Below are positions 54,106 through 63,590 of a stretch of 64,000 nucleotides of DNA, in pieces. The stretch is from an uncultured Roseibium sp. (GTDB lineage: Bacteria > Pseudomonadota > Alphaproteobacteria > Rhizobiales > Stappiaceae). Positions within the stretch are counted from its first letter, which is position 1; each line of letters begins with the position of its first letter. Location: positions 186,001 to 250,000 of the forward strand of contig NZ_CANLVF010000005.1 in the NCBI RefSeq assembly GCF_947494555.1, written 5' to 3'. The position numbers and the translations under genes are program-made. Under the pieces are notes generated by a model, which did no database searches, was not told the origin of the DNA, and was given only the letters and a program-made list of their open reading frames with translations.

Positions 54106-56316
54106 ATGAGCTACAAGAATTTCACAATTGAGACCGATGCCGACGGCATAGCGCTGATCACCTGGGACATGCCGGAAAAGTCGCTGAACGTCATCGACCT
54201 GACGGTGATGGATGAAATCGATACCCTGATCGACCAGGTCGCCGGTGATGATGCCATCAAGGGCGCGATCATTGCATCCGGAAAAGCAGCCTTTTCCGGT
54301 GGCGCTGACCTGACCATGATGGAAGGATTGCTGAAGGACTTTCACGTCAAGCGCAGAAACGATCCGGAGGGTGCTGCAAAGTTGCTCTATGAAGGGTCCC
54401 GCAAGCTGACGCTGATCTACAGGAAGCTGGAAACCTGCGGCAAACCTTTCGTTGCCGCCGTTTCGGGAACCTGCATGGGTGGAGGTACCGAGCTTGCGCT
54501 CGCCTGCCACGCCCGGGTTGCGGATGAAGGCCTGAAAATGGGACTGCCGGAAGTCAAGGTCGGGCTGTTTCCCGGCGCCGGCGGTACACAGAGGGTAATG
54601 CGCATGACCGACGGCCAGCAGGGGATGCAGTTCCTGCTTCAAGGCAGAACCCTGCGCGCGCCGCAGGCAAAACAAATGAAGCTCGTCGATGACGTGACGG
54701 TATCGAAGAAGCTCGTCGCCGCAGCAAAGAAGATGCTGAAAGCCGGTGTCGACCCCGTCAAGGAGTGGGACAAGAAAGGCTACAAGCTTCCCAACGGTAA
54801 GATCTATTCTCCGGCGGGCTTCCAGTTCTGGCCTGCAGCAAACGCGATCTACCGCCGCGAGACACACGACAACTATCCCGGAGCCCGCTACCTGCTGCAT
54901 GCCGTGGTTGAAGGCTTGCAGCTGCCCATGGATCTCGCGCTTCAGGTGGAAAGCCGGTATTTCGCAAAAGTTCTGCAGACCCCCGAATCGGTAAACATGA
55001 TCCGCTCGCTGTTTGTCTCCATGCAAGAGCTAAACAAACTGGCGCGGCGGCCCGTGGATCAACGCCCGAACAAAATCAAGAAAATCGGAATTCTGGGTGC
55101 CGGTTTCATGGGGGCCGGCATTGCATACGTGTCAGCCAATGCGGGTATCGATGTTGTTCTGATCGACCGTGATCAGGAATCGGCTGACAAAGGCAAGGCC
55201 CATTCGGACGAATTGATCAGCAAGGCCGTCAAACGCGGCCGGGCGAGCGAGGAGCAAAAGGAGAAGCTGCTTGCGCGAATAGAGCCAACGGCCGACTACG
55301 AAGCGCTTGGCGACTGTGACCTTGTCATCGAGGCTGTGTTCGAGGATCGGGAGATCAAGAAAACGGTGACTGAAAAGGCCGAAGCGGTGATGAAGTCGCG
55401 GGCCATCTTCGCGTCCAACACATCGACATTACCGATCACTTCTCTCGCGCAGGCCTCAAAGCGGCCGAAGAATTTCATCGGCATCCACTTCTTCTCGCCG
55501 GTCGACAAGATGATGCTGGTCGAGGTGATCCTGGGCAAACGGACTTCCGACCGCGCTCTGGCGCTTGCCCTGGACTATATCAAGGCGATCAAGAAAACGC
55601 CGATTGTCGTGAATGACAGCCGCGGTTTCTATACGTCCCGAGTGGTCATGACCTATATTCGCGAAGGTCTGATGATGCTCGCCGATGGCGTACCCGCTGC
55701 AATGATCGAAAATGCGGGGAAAATGGCTGGAATGCCAGTCGGACCACTGTCCCTCGGCGACGAAGTCGCGCTGGACCTTGCGTGGAAAATCGTCTCTGCG
55801 ACGCGAAAGGACCTCGGGGTCAAATATGTAGAGGGACCACTCGACAATATCCTGGAGGAAATGGTCGTCAAGCGCGAGAGGTTCGGCCGCAAGAACAGCA
55901 AGGGTTTTTACGACTACAAAGGCAAGGAGAAAAGCCTTTGGCCCGACTTGCCTGAGGTGACCGGGCAACCAAAGCCAGCCGACAGCTTCAACATCGAGGA
56001 ACTCAAGCAAAGGCTGCTGGTAATGCAGGCTCTTGAGACAGCCAGGATTTTCGAAGAAAAATGCCTTACGGACGTGCGCGAGGCAGATGTCGGTTCCATC
56101 CTCGGTTTCGGGTTCGCTCCCTATACAGGCGGGACACTCAGCTATATCGACATGATGGGCACTGCTAACTTCGTCGATCTATGTAAAAAATTCTCGCGAA
56201 GGTGGGGACCGCGATTCAAGCCGAACAAGTTGCTGCGAGAGATGGCCAAGGAAAACGAGTCCTTTTACGGCAAATTCCCGCCCAAAGCAGAAGAAAAGGC
56301 CAAAAACGCAGCGTAA
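54106..56316 (+). CDS. fadJ: Fatty-acid oxidation multifunctional protein (FadJ-like)
   Basis: A 736-residue bifunctional enzyme. The N-terminal crotonase (enoyl-CoA hydratase) domain includes SGGADLTMMEG, CMGGGTELALAC and GLPEVKVGLFPGAGGTQR, with the two catalytic Glu residues. From about residue 326 it has an NAD-binding 3-hydroxyacyl-CoA dehydrogenase domain (KIGILGAGFMGAGIAY) and a catalytic His near 460 (GIHFFSPVDKM). It combines hydration and dehydrogenation. GAGGAGG precedes the ATG. It is the last gene of the operon, followed by a strong terminator. Confidence 0.92.
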   Translation: MSYKNFTIETDADGIALITWDMPEKSLNVIDLTVMDEIDTLIDQVAGDDAIKGAIIASGKAAFSGGADLTMMEGLLKDFHVKRRNDPEGAAKLLYEGSRKLTLIYRKLETCGKPFVAAVSGTCMGGGTELALACHARVADEGLKMGLPEVKVGLFPGAGGTQRVMRMTDGQQGMQFLLQGRTLRAPQAKQMKLVDDVTVSKKLVAAAKKMLKAGVDPVKEWDKKGYKLPNGKIYSPAGFQFWPAANAIYRRETHDNYPGARYLLHAVVEGLQLPMDLALQVESRYFAKVLQTPESVNMIRSLFVSMQELNKLARRPVDQRPNKIKKIGILGAGFMGAGIAYVSANAGIDVVLIDRDQESADKGKAHSDELISKAVKRGRASEEQKEKLLARIEPTADYEALGDCDLVIEAVFEDREIKKTVTEKAEAVMKSRAIFASNTSTLPITSLAQASKRPKNFIGIHFFSPVDKMMLVEVILGKRTSDRALALALDYIKAIKKTPIVVNDSRGFYTSRVVMTYIREGLMMLADGVPAAMIENAGKMAGMPVGPLSLGDEVALDLAWKIVSATRKDLGVKYVEGPLDNILEEMVVKRERFGRKNSKGFYDYKGKEKSLWPDLPEVTGQPKPADSFNIEELKQRLLVMQALETARIFEEKCLTDVREADVGSILGFGFAPYTGGTLSYIDMMGTANFVDLCKKFSRRWGPRFKPNKLLREMAKENESFYGKFPPKAEEKAKNAA

Positions 56317-56325
56317 TGTATGCAT

Positions 56326-56358
56326 AAACCACCTCCTCCTTGGAGGTGGTTTTTTTCT
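56326..56358 (+). terminator. Terminator of the beta-oxidation operon
   Basis: ACCACCTCC (56328-56336) and GGAGGTGGT (56342-56350) form a perfect 9-bp stem, extended by A-T pairs, with a five-base loop and a run of eight to nine Ts. Confidence 0.93.
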
Positions 56359-56460
56359 TTGAAGAAAACTACAGTGCTATTGTTTTTCAAATCTTGATCC
56401 TTGGTGCCTTGATATGCAGAGTTCCCTCAAGAACTGTGCACGGGCTGGCCGGAGATAATA

Positions 56461-57597
56461 ATGCCGCTTGAAGGCGAATGGGCACGCGCGGACGTGTTTC
56501 GGGTATTGCGGGAAGTCGGTTCGGACTACGATTTGGACTGGCCGCGCATAGCGGAAATCTACGATTTTGATCTCGCGTGCCTTGAAGATCCACAAGGAAC
56601 TGTGTCGGTTACCGCCTGGCACGGTGTCTTCGAATACGTTGCCGATGCACTCGGCGACGATTCTGTGATGTTCGACCTGTTCAACAATGTCGACATCGGC
56701 TGTTTTTCGATATTCGACTACCTTTTTTCCTGTGCCCCCACCTTGCGAGACGCCTGCCTCGGCTGGATGAAATTCATTCCGATACGAACGAATGCATACA
56801 GGCTCACATTTGAGGAGACCGAAACGGGCGGGTATGTCGAGTGGCCGATATTGGAAGGTCGCGGCGAGTGGCGGCAGAACATGTTTGCAAGGGTTGGATG
56901 GGCCACTCAACAGCTTGAACACGCTCTGGACACACAGGTGCCGCCGGTTCTCATCGAGCTTGCCACGACCGCGCCGCAAAACACGTCGAATTTCCAGAAA
57001 AAATATCAGGGCCGCCTCAAGTTCGGCGCCTCCCACAATCGGATATTCCTGCCTAAGTCACTGCTTTCCAGCCCCCTTCGCCAGAGCGACAGCCACCTTT
57101 ATGAGATCATTATCAAGGCCGCGTCGGAAGAACTGGACCGTTTCGGACAATTGGAATCCCCTTTGACCCGGATTGCCAATGCAGTGGCTACAAACCTGTC
57201 GCACGGCGAATGCACGCTGCCACATATCTCCGCAAAACTGGGCATGTCGCAGCGCGCCGTTCAAAGACTGCTGGAAAAAGAAGGCACCAGCTTTCGCAAG
57301 TTAAGCGAAGAAATCCGGCGCTCCGCTGCCGAGAGATATCTACGCGGCACGGACCTTCCGATGAAGGAGATTGCCTATCTCATCGGATTTTCCGAACTCA
57401 GTACCTTTTCCAGAGCCGTTAAGTCCTGGTTTGGCATGTCACCGCGCAAGTTCAGGGAAGGCTCGACCAGAGCTGGTGCGTCAGGTGTTCATTCAAGGAA
57501 AAAAACCGGTGGCGTGCGGTTGTCGAAGGCCACGCGCGCCGTCAGCAGCAACCAGAACAATTCATTGCGCAAAACATCTTCGGCGCGCGCCGAATAG
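56461..57597 (+). CDS. AraC family regulator (OruR/ArgR-like)
   Basis: A 378-residue AraC regulator: an N-terminal arabinose-binding-like ligand domain (about 1-220) and a C-terminal double helix-turn-helix near 245-345 (LPHISAKLGMSQRAVQRLLE, then LPMKEIAYLIGFSELSTFSRA, ending with MSPRKFREG). A basic, low-complexity tail of about 40 residues follows. GGAG lies just before the ATG. The effector and targets are unknown; the operon upstream is closed by a terminator and the next gene is unrelated. Confidence 0.85.
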   Translation: MPLEGEWARADVFRVLREVGSDYDLDWPRIAEIYDFDLACLEDPQGTVSVTAWHGVFEYVADALGDDSVMFDLFNNVDIGCFSIFDYLFSCAPTLRDACLGWMKFIPIRTNAYRLTFEETETGGYVEWPILEGRGEWRQNMFARVGWATQQLEHALDTQVPPVLIELATTAPQNTSNFQKKYQGRLKFGASHNRIFLPKSLLSSPLRQSDSHLYEIIIKAASEELDRFGQLESPLTRIANAVATNLSHGECTLPHISAKLGMSQRAVQRLLEKEGTSFRKLSEEIRRSAAERYLRGTDLPMKEIAYLIGFSELSTFSRAVKSWFGMSPRKFREGSTRAGASGVHSRKKTGGVRLSKATRAVSSNQNNSLRKTSSARAE

Positions 57598-58143
57598 TTG
57601 CCATATGCCCGTTGATACGGGCAAAGTCTCTTTAAGTATTAAAGAATTTCGGCACGGAGGCGATTACGGGCTGAACCACCGCCGCGCCAGAGATGTTTTC
57701 GAGGTCCGCGAAACGTCCGATACTCCCTTCGAACATCACGGTTTGCGTGAATGGATTCTCTCAAGCTGCAAGAGAAATTCATTCATACTAGGACCGAGCC
57801 TGCAGCGTGCTTTTCTTCGTTCCCTCTTCCGGGGGGTTCCGGTTTGGTTTTTCGTTAGCCACAGCGATTGGGTACACTTTTCTGCCCTGGAAGTGGGCAT
57901 TCCGCAGGCGGAAAGTTTCGTCTACCCGAAACTATTCTTACGTCAGCTAAGCAGCCATGTCTTTAGCCTGAGAACGCGAGGATTTAACTAATCACGACAC
58001 GGCGCGGCGAAAATGGGAAGAAATTACAATGTACTGATATTACATAACAATCCGGAAGTTTCCGTCCGTCTCATTGTATTTGCGGCCAAATGATCTTAAC
58101 TATCTCGTGAATGATAAATCGATACGACCTTTCGGAGGCGTGT
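57598..58143. other. Intergenic region after AraC gene
   Basis: About 545 bp. A short hairpin (TGCCCGT/ACGGGCA, 57606-57623) just past the AraC stop may help terminate it but lacks a good T-run. An open frame at 57605-57991 (128 aa) has unusual codon use, overlaps that hairpin, and has no ribosome binding site; I do not call it. The rest holds the promoter of the small membrane protein. Confidence 0.4.
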
Positions 58144-58419
58144 ATGTCCGATAGCGGCCTGAGCCGGTTTTTAGGCGGGTCCCCAGCGCAGGTGCTTTTG
58201 CGGCTCGTGTTCCTATCCTTTGTTGTCGGGATCATCCTGTCCGCACTCAACCTCGATCCGCTCGATCTTGTGAACATGGCGGTCAACTTTGTCGAACGGC
58301 TGTGGGATATGGGTTTCAATGCCATCGGACGACTCGGGAATTACCTTGTCGTCGGCGCGATTGTCGTGGTGCCGATCTGGCTTCTTACCCGCTTGCTCTC
58401 CATGGGCCGGACGCGATAA
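58144..58419 (+). CDS. Small membrane protein, DUF6460-like
   Basis: A 91-residue protein with two membrane helices (LLRLVFLSFVVGIILSALNL near 15-35 and NYLVVGAIVVVPIWLLTRLL near 65-85) separated by an amphipathic segment (NFVERLWDMGFNAIGRLG). It matches my recollection of the DUF6460 family of Rhizobiales, with MSDSGLSRFLGGSP at the N-terminus. The frame opens at 58111, but GGAGG just before the ATG at 58144 decides the start. Function unknown. Confidence 0.72.
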   Translation: MSDSGLSRFLGGSPAQVLLRLVFLSFVVGIILSALNLDPLDLVNMAVNFVERLWDMGFNAIGRLGNYLVVGAIVVVPIWLLTRLLSMGRTR

Positions 58420-58456
58420 GAGCGACGCGAATTAGCGCCTGCCGTTGCATACGCTG

Positions 58457-59374
58457 TCAAACCACGCTGAGAGCCGCTACCTCGCGAGCGGTCCGGTGCA
58501 AGGTGACGTGGCGATCGGCAAGCTCATCAATATCGGTCGAATACCCGCCACCCAGAACACCGGCCACAGGAAAACCCATCTTCCGGGACGTCTCGATCAC
58601 GTAGCGATCACGCAGCCGCAATCCTTCCCGTGACAGCTTCAGACGTCCGAGACGATCGTGTTCGTAAGGGTCCACACCGGCATTGTAGAAGACGATATCC
58701 CACTTCTCGCGCGCCAGAAGCGGGGGCAGCAACTCCGCAAGAGTGGACAGATAGGCTTCGTCAGCGGTTTCGTCCGGCAAACCGACATCCATGTGCGACG
58801 GGATCTTGCGAACCGGATAGTTCTTTTGCGAATGCATTGAGAACGTGAAAACGTCCGGATCGCCTTGAAAAATGTCTGCAGTGCCATCGCCCTGATGTAC
58901 ATCGAGGTCGATTATGAGCACCTTTTGGAGAGCTCCATCCGCCTGCATGACCCGGACGGCGACGGCTACGTCGTTGAAAACACAGAACCCCGCTCCATGC
59001 AGCCGGCGGGCATGATGGCTGCCACCGGCTGTGTTGCAGGCAAGGCCGTGCTCCAGGGCAAGGTAGCCGGTCAACACTGTCCCTCCAGTCGCGCAGCGGG
59101 CGCGAAGAGCAATGTCGTGACGCATTGGAAAGCCGATTTCCCGCGCAATGACTTCAGGAACGTTTCCCTCAAAGACCTGATCCACGTAGGCAGGATCATG
59201 GGCGAGCGACACCCATTCGAACGGCGCCGGCCTCGGACGGTAGAACGCACTGCCGTCCAACAGGCCCTCCGTGCGGATCAGATCCGCAACAGCGCGGAAT
59301 TTGTCCATCGGAAATCTGTGATTTGCAGGAAGATCGGCGCAATAGGCCGGATGGTGAACGATCGGCAAAGGCAT
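58457..59374 (-). CDS. Histone-deacetylase-like (AcuC/APAH) hydrolase
   Basis: A 305-residue zinc hydrolase of the HDAC superfamily: GGSHHARRLHGAGFCVFND includes the His pair, the metal ligands are in IDLDVHQGDGTA (Asp, His) and NAGVDPYEHDRLG (Asp), and the catalytic Tyr loop is GVLGGGYS. The bacterial family deacylates small molecules such as polyamines or proteins such as acetyl-CoA synthetase; the substrate is open. An ATG starts the frame. It is convergent with the small membrane protein. Confidence 0.87.
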   Translation of the reverse strand: MPLPIVHHPAYCADLPANHRFPMDKFRAVADLIRTEGLLDGSAFYRPRPAPFEWVSLAHDPAYVDQVFEGNVPEVIAREIGFPMRHDIALRARCATGGTVLTGYLALEHGLACNTAGGSHHARRLHGAGFCVFNDVAVAVRVMQADGALQKVLIIDLDVHQGDGTADIFQGDPDVFTFSMHSQKNYPVRKIPSHMDVGLPDETADEAYLSTLAELLPPLLAREKWDIVFYNAGVDPYEHDRLGRLKLSREGLRLRDRYVIETSRKMGFPVAGVLGGGYSTDIDELADRHVTLHRTAREVAALSVV

Positions 59375-59517
59375 TCCCTGACATATAGCAAGGCGGTCGC
59401 CAACAGGAACCCTGAAATACTCGAGTGACGGTAACTCATACCGGGTATGTCAGGAAAGCGATTGACGAAACCGGTCTGCGTGGACAAGAAGGGCTCTACT
59501 CTTAAGATGAGCCTCTC

Positions 59518-60870
59518 ATGTCCACTCCCCACACTGCGGACAATCCCTCGCCCCATGCTTTCACGGTGACACACCGGTCCGTCCTCGTGATCGCGGTTCC
59601 AATGACGCTCGGATACCTGTCGACGCCGCTGCTCGGGGTTGTCGACATGGCCGTGATCGGCAGGCTTGGCGATGCAACCCTTTTAGGGGGAATTGCACTC
59701 GGTGGGATCATCTTCGACCTGGTTTTTACCACCTTCAATTTTCTGCGTGCCGGAACGACCGGCTTGACGGCGCAAGCGGTTGGAGCGCGAAACGACCCGG
59801 AAATCAAGGCAACCCTCCTCAGAGCTCTCGTGATCGCCGTGCTTGGCGGGCTTATCGTCATATTGCTTCACTCGCCGATCCGCGATGCGGGTCAATGGTT
59901 CCTGGGCGGCAGCGCCGATGTTCAGTCAGCCACCCGCCGGTACTTCGACATACGCATCCTAAGCGCACCGTTTCTGCTCGCAAATTACGCCATTCTCGGA
60001 TGGTTCATCGGTCTTGGACGCGCCGGGACGGGTCTTTTGCTGCAGCTGTTCCTGAACGGGCTGAATATTGCTCTCAGCATATGGTTCGTAATCTGGCTTG
60101 GATGGAGCGTGGAAGGGGTCGCCCTTGCTACGGTCCTGAGTGAGATAGCAGCGACGTTTCTCGCCCTCGCGCTTGTGCTGGGAAGTACCAAACGAGCCGG
60201 GTGGCCGGCGCTCGGTGTTGTTTTCGACCGGAGGCTGTTGATGCGCATGATGGCTCTTAACCGGGACATCATAGTCCGCTCCTTTGCGCTTCTTTATGCG
60301 TATGCGTTCTTCATGGCGCGTTCGGCAGACCAGGGCGACACTGTACTGGCCGCAAACGCTGTGCTTGAAAAATTCATTATGGTCTCCGGCTATTTCCTCG
60401 ACGGCCTGGCAACCGCTGCCGAACAGCTTGCCGGACGTGCGGTCGGCGCGCGATTCCGCCCTGCTTTTGACAGAACCGTCAAACTCACCGCGCTCTGGAG
60501 TTTTGCCATGGCCGGTGTGCTTGCATCTCTTTTCTACCTTCTCGGTCCTGCCATGATTGAGTTCATGACAACCTCACTGGAGGTACGCGAGGTTGGAAAT
60601 ACGTATCTGATCTGGGCCGTTCTGGCGCCACTGCTCGGCGTTCTGGCTTTCCAGATGGACGGCGTTTACATAGGGGCGACCTGGTCCGACACCATGCGCA
60701 ACATGATGCTGCTTTCGCTTGCCGTTTACATTGCAGCGTACTACGCGCTCTTTCCTCTATTGGGGAACCACGGACTTTGGCTTGCGATGGGAATATTTCT
60801 CGGGTTTCGGGGCCTGACCTTGCTGGCAATGTGCCGCCGGCGTGCGGACAGGACCTTCGCTGCGCTCTAA
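59518..60870 (+). CDS. MATE family efflux transporter (DinF-like)
   Basis: A 450-residue inner-membrane protein with about 12 helices in two related halves (VPMTLGYLSTPLLGVVDMAV in the first; ALNRDIIVRSFALLYAYAFF in the second). The sequence type matches the DinF branch of MATE exporters, which exchange H+ or Na+ for cationic drugs or oxidised metabolites. The ATG at 59518 follows AGCCTCTC with no strong ribosome binding site. Its stop overlaps the stop of pyrD on the other strand by 4 bases. Confidence 0.9.
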   Translation: MSTPHTADNPSPHAFTVTHRSVLVIAVPMTLGYLSTPLLGVVDMAVIGRLGDATLLGGIALGGIIFDLVFTTFNFLRAGTTGLTAQAVGARNDPEIKATLLRALVIAVLGGLIVILLHSPIRDAGQWFLGGSADVQSATRRYFDIRILSAPFLLANYAILGWFIGLGRAGTGLLLQLFLNGLNIALSIWFVIWLGWSVEGVALATVLSEIAATFLALALVLGSTKRAGWPALGVVFDRRLLMRMMALNRDIIVRSFALLYAYAFFMARSADQGDTVLAANAVLEKFIMVSGYFLDGLATAAEQLAGRAVGARFRPAFDRTVKLTALWSFAMAGVLASLFYLLGPAMIEFMTTSLEVREVGNTYLIWAVLAPLLGVLAFQMDGVYIGATWSDTMRNMMLLSLAVYIAAYYALFPLLGNHGLWLAMGIFLGFRGLTLLAMCRRRADRTFAAL

Positions 60871-61961
60871 TGTGTCTCAGACGCCCAGGCATCCACGTCC
60901 CGGTCCCGCGCTTCGCGGAGGGACGTTAATCCGTGCTGGTCGAGTTTTGCGGACAGCCCCGAGAGTATTTCGCCAATCAGCGACGGGCCTTTGAAAACCA
61001 GCGAGGAATAAAGCTGGAGAAGATCAGCACCGGCGGTGATTTTGCTCCATGCGGTCTCGGCGCTGTCAATGCCGCCAACGCCGATGATCGGGAGACCCGG
61101 ACCCGCCAGCTTGCGCGCCTTTGCGAGTACGATCGTCGACTTTCTGAAAAGCGGTTTTCCAGACAGGCCTCCGATCGCCTGGTATGGCCCCGAGCGGCTC
61201 AGTCCGTCCCGGTCCACCGTGGTGTTGGAAACAATCAAACCGTCGATTGCGTTTTCAAGCACCTCTTCGACAATGTCCTTCAGATCCTCCGCGACGATGT
61301 CGGGCGCAATCTTGAGGAGCAACGGCACCTTCCGGCCTGTTTTGTCCGCACAATCGCTGCGTGCCTTGGCAACCCCTTCGAGGAGTTCAGCAAGCGCCGA
61401 GCGCGCCTGCAAATCCCTCAAGCCCGGGGTGTTGGGCGAAGAGATATTGACCGTAAAAAACGAGGCCAGATCGGCAAACTCCGTGATACCGCTGACATAG
61501 TCGCCAACGCGATCTGCCGTGTCCTTGTTTGCCCCGACATTGATGCCGACGATACCGCCTGCGCTTTTTCTGGACAGCAGCCGTTTGCGCATGGCCGCGT
61601 GGCCGTCGTTGTTGAAGCCATAACGGTTGATGACCCCTTCATCGACAGGCAACCGAAAGACACGCGGACGTGGATTTCCAGGTTGCGCTATTGGCGTGAC
61701 CGATCCGACTTCTGTAAAGCCAAAGCCGAGCTTCAGCAAAGCATCGGGCACCTCGGCGTTCTTGTCGAAACCTGCAGCCATTCCAAGCGGATTGGGAAAG
61801 TGCAAATCCCAAAATTGCACCGCGAGACGCGGGTCCGAGGTCCCGGAAACGCCGGACAAAAGACCGGTTTTCATGGCAAGGACCGTGACGCGGTGCGCCG
61901 TTTCCGCTTCAAGAGCATGCAGCCCCTTGAGCGTGAGACTTTCCAGCCAGCCTGCTGTCAT
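60867..61961 (-). CDS. pyrD: Dihydroorotate dehydrogenase (quinone)
   Basis: A 364-residue class 2 dihydroorotate dehydrogenase, which oxidises dihydroorotate to orotate in pyrimidine synthesis using membrane quinone. An N-terminal helical arm is followed by the FMN barrel: PLGMAAGFDKNAEVP, GFGFTEVGSVTP, NRYGFNNDG, INVGANKDT, NISSPNTPGLRDLQ, the catalytic Ser in SSPNTPGL, and GVGGIDSAETAWSKITAGAD. The frame opens upstream to 62090, but the ATG at 61961 begins the conserved arm and overlaps the DUF952 stop (ATGA), so I use it. Confidence 0.93.
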   Translation of the reverse strand: MTAGWLESLTLKGLHALEAETAHRVTVLAMKTGLLSGVSGTSDPRLAVQFWDLHFPNPLGMAAGFDKNAEVPDALLKLGFGFTEVGSVTPIAQPGNPRPRVFRLPVDEGVINRYGFNNDGHAAMRKRLLSRKSAGGIVGINVGANKDTADRVGDYVSGITEFADLASFFTVNISSPNTPGLRDLQARSALAELLEGVAKARSDCADKTGRKVPLLLKIAPDIVAEDLKDIVEEVLENAIDGLIVSNTTVDRDGLSRSGPYQAIGGLSGKPLFRKSTIVLAKARKLAGPGLPIIGVGGIDSAETAWSKITAGADLLQLYSSLVFKGPSLIGEILSGLSAKLDQHGLTSLREARDRDVDAWASETH

Positions 61962-62302
61962 TCGCCGAGCTCCGGGAAAACATGTCCTCCTTCGGAAGAC
62001 ACCGGCAGCTCCTTGACCCATAAGGCTGTTGCAGGATCCAGCGTTGCGTAAAGGTGTGGAAACAGAGCGTCGCCTCTGGAGGGTTCCCATTTCAAGTTTT
62101 CTGAAAAACTCTCGGCTTCAAATGCCGCCAGTAGCAAATCGTGTTGGCCGTTGAAATGCTTCGAAGCCGTTTCGCGAACCTGTTCAGCGGTCGAAAAGTG
62201 AATAAATCCGTCCGTAAGGTCGATCGGAGCACCCGCAAAAACGCCTGCCTCCACCGCCTGCTGCCACATGGACTTCGGAACGATCTTGAAAATCAACGTC
62301 AT
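61958..62302 (-). CDS. DUF952 family protein
   Basis: A 114-residue protein of the DUF952 family (IFKIVPKSMWQQAVEAGVF, DGFIHFSTAEQVRETASKHF, LKWEPSRGDALFPHLYATL). Glutathione-S-transferase-like or ADP-ribosyl-like folds have been proposed; function is unknown. It overlaps pyrD by ATGA and so is translated together with it, a conserved arrangement in alphaproteobacteria. The ATG at 62302 has AGGAAGAG upstream; an earlier in-frame ATG at 62314 is less likely. Confidence 0.9.
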   Translation of the reverse strand: MTLIFKIVPKSMWQQAVEAGVFAGAPIDLTDGFIHFSTAEQVRETASKHFNGQHDLLLAAFEAESFSENLKWEPSRGDALFPHLYATLDPATALWVKELPVSSEGGHVFPELGE

Positions 62303-62529
62303 CTCTTCCTGCACCTGTCACTTTGCGCCATCGATCGGGTCAATAGATGCCAGCCTCAAGTTGCGCGGACACTACTGACAGGTCTGCCGTCAAACAAGCC
62401 GGACAAGCGGACTTTCCCGATGAATGGCAATTCGATCGTGAAAAATGCAAAATAATACCGCGTTAATTTCTCGGTATTTTAGTGTTCGGACTTTATGATC
62501 ACGCTGTTGCAGCAACCAAGTGACTCGCG

Positions 62530-63444
62530 ATGAAGCTTCGGCCTTTCCTTGTGCCTGTACTTTTGCTGACCGTTGCCGGCGGTCTGGTCACCTGGCTATT
62601 GCTTGCAGACCCGCCGGAAATCCCGGAAAGACAAATCGCCGATGCACTCCGGCCGAGTATCAGCGAATCGCGGCCTCCCGCTTCCCTTCCGAAAGCGAGC
62701 ACCACGCAGAAGAAACCTCCGGAAACGCCGGAAGCAGCAGTTGAACAGAGCGCCCCTCTTCCGGTCGACATTCGCAATGTGTCGCCTGATGGTGTTTCAG
62801 CCCCGCAGGTCAGCGGCGATCTGAAACGTGTCGAGCCGTCCGAGCGGTTTCAGGAGTTGATGAATCCACCCGTTGAACCCGTCCCGGACGGACCACTGGA
62901 GCTCAGGCGGGTTCAGGTGCTGGACGGCGGGCGGATCAAATCCAAGAAATTGGTCGTCACGCTGGCGCATATCGAACCACTCAAGATCGACGAGACCTGT
63001 GTTGCCGAGCAAGGCGGTGTCTGGCCGTGCGGGACGCGGGCAAGAACCTTTCTTCGGGGGCTCATTCGGCAGTACAAGATCACATGCGAGAAACTTGCCG
63101 AAACCGGGCCGAACCAGATCGTGGCCTCCTGCAAGCGCGGAAAGATCGATTTGAGCACCCGGCTGGTGCGTTATGGCTGGGCGAGCCCGACCGCCGACGC
63201 CCCGGAGGGCTATCAGGATTTTGCCCTGCTGGCACAACAGCGCAAGCTGGGCCAATGGCAGGATGAGTGGCAATTCGCAGCGCCCAAGACAAGCTGGGAA
63301 GCAGATCCCGACGCCCCGCTGCCGGGCCTTGAGGACCTGGAACCGGAGATCGTCGAATGGAGCCAAAGCGCGGATGCTGACCAGCCGAACCAGGAATTCT
63401 TCGGATTTGAGCCGGACGACGCGGGCGAGACGCCGCAGCAATGA
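62530..63444 (+). CDS. Membrane-anchored SNase-like (thermonuclease-fold) protein
   Basis: A 304-residue protein. An N-terminal membrane anchor (FLVPVLLLTVAGGLVTWLLL, about 5-25) leads to a proline-rich linker and a thermonuclease-like OB fold (about 115-250: VVTLAHIEPLKIDETC, then ARTFLRGLIRQYKITCEK, RGKIDLSTRLVRYGWA). The catalytic IDAPE motif of staphylococcal nuclease reads HIEPLK, so the active site is altered, and nuclease activity is doubtful. The tail is acidic. The ATG at 62530 has GCGATG only. Confidence 0.72.
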   Translation: MKLRPFLVPVLLLTVAGGLVTWLLLADPPEIPERQIADALRPSISESRPPASLPKASTTQKKPPETPEAAVEQSAPLPVDIRNVSPDGVSAPQVSGDLKRVEPSERFQELMNPPVEPVPDGPLELRRVQVLDGGRIKSKKLVVTLAHIEPLKIDETCVAEQGGVWPCGTRARTFLRGLIRQYKITCEKLAETGPNQIVASCKRGKIDLSTRLVRYGWASPTADAPEGYQDFALLAQQRKLGQWQDEWQFAAPKTSWEADPDAPLPGLEDLEPEIVEWSQSADADQPNQEFFGFEPDDAGETPQQ

Positions 63445-63590
63445 GACCTGCTTCGGCACTTAACTTTCGCACCACAAAAAATGTAATACGCATTCGTGTC
63501 GCAACACTTCCAAGAGGTGTCGATCCAGTACCTGGTTGGCAGCCAATTTGATCTAAACTGCACCACGAACGATCAAATTGGAGGTCCGGC

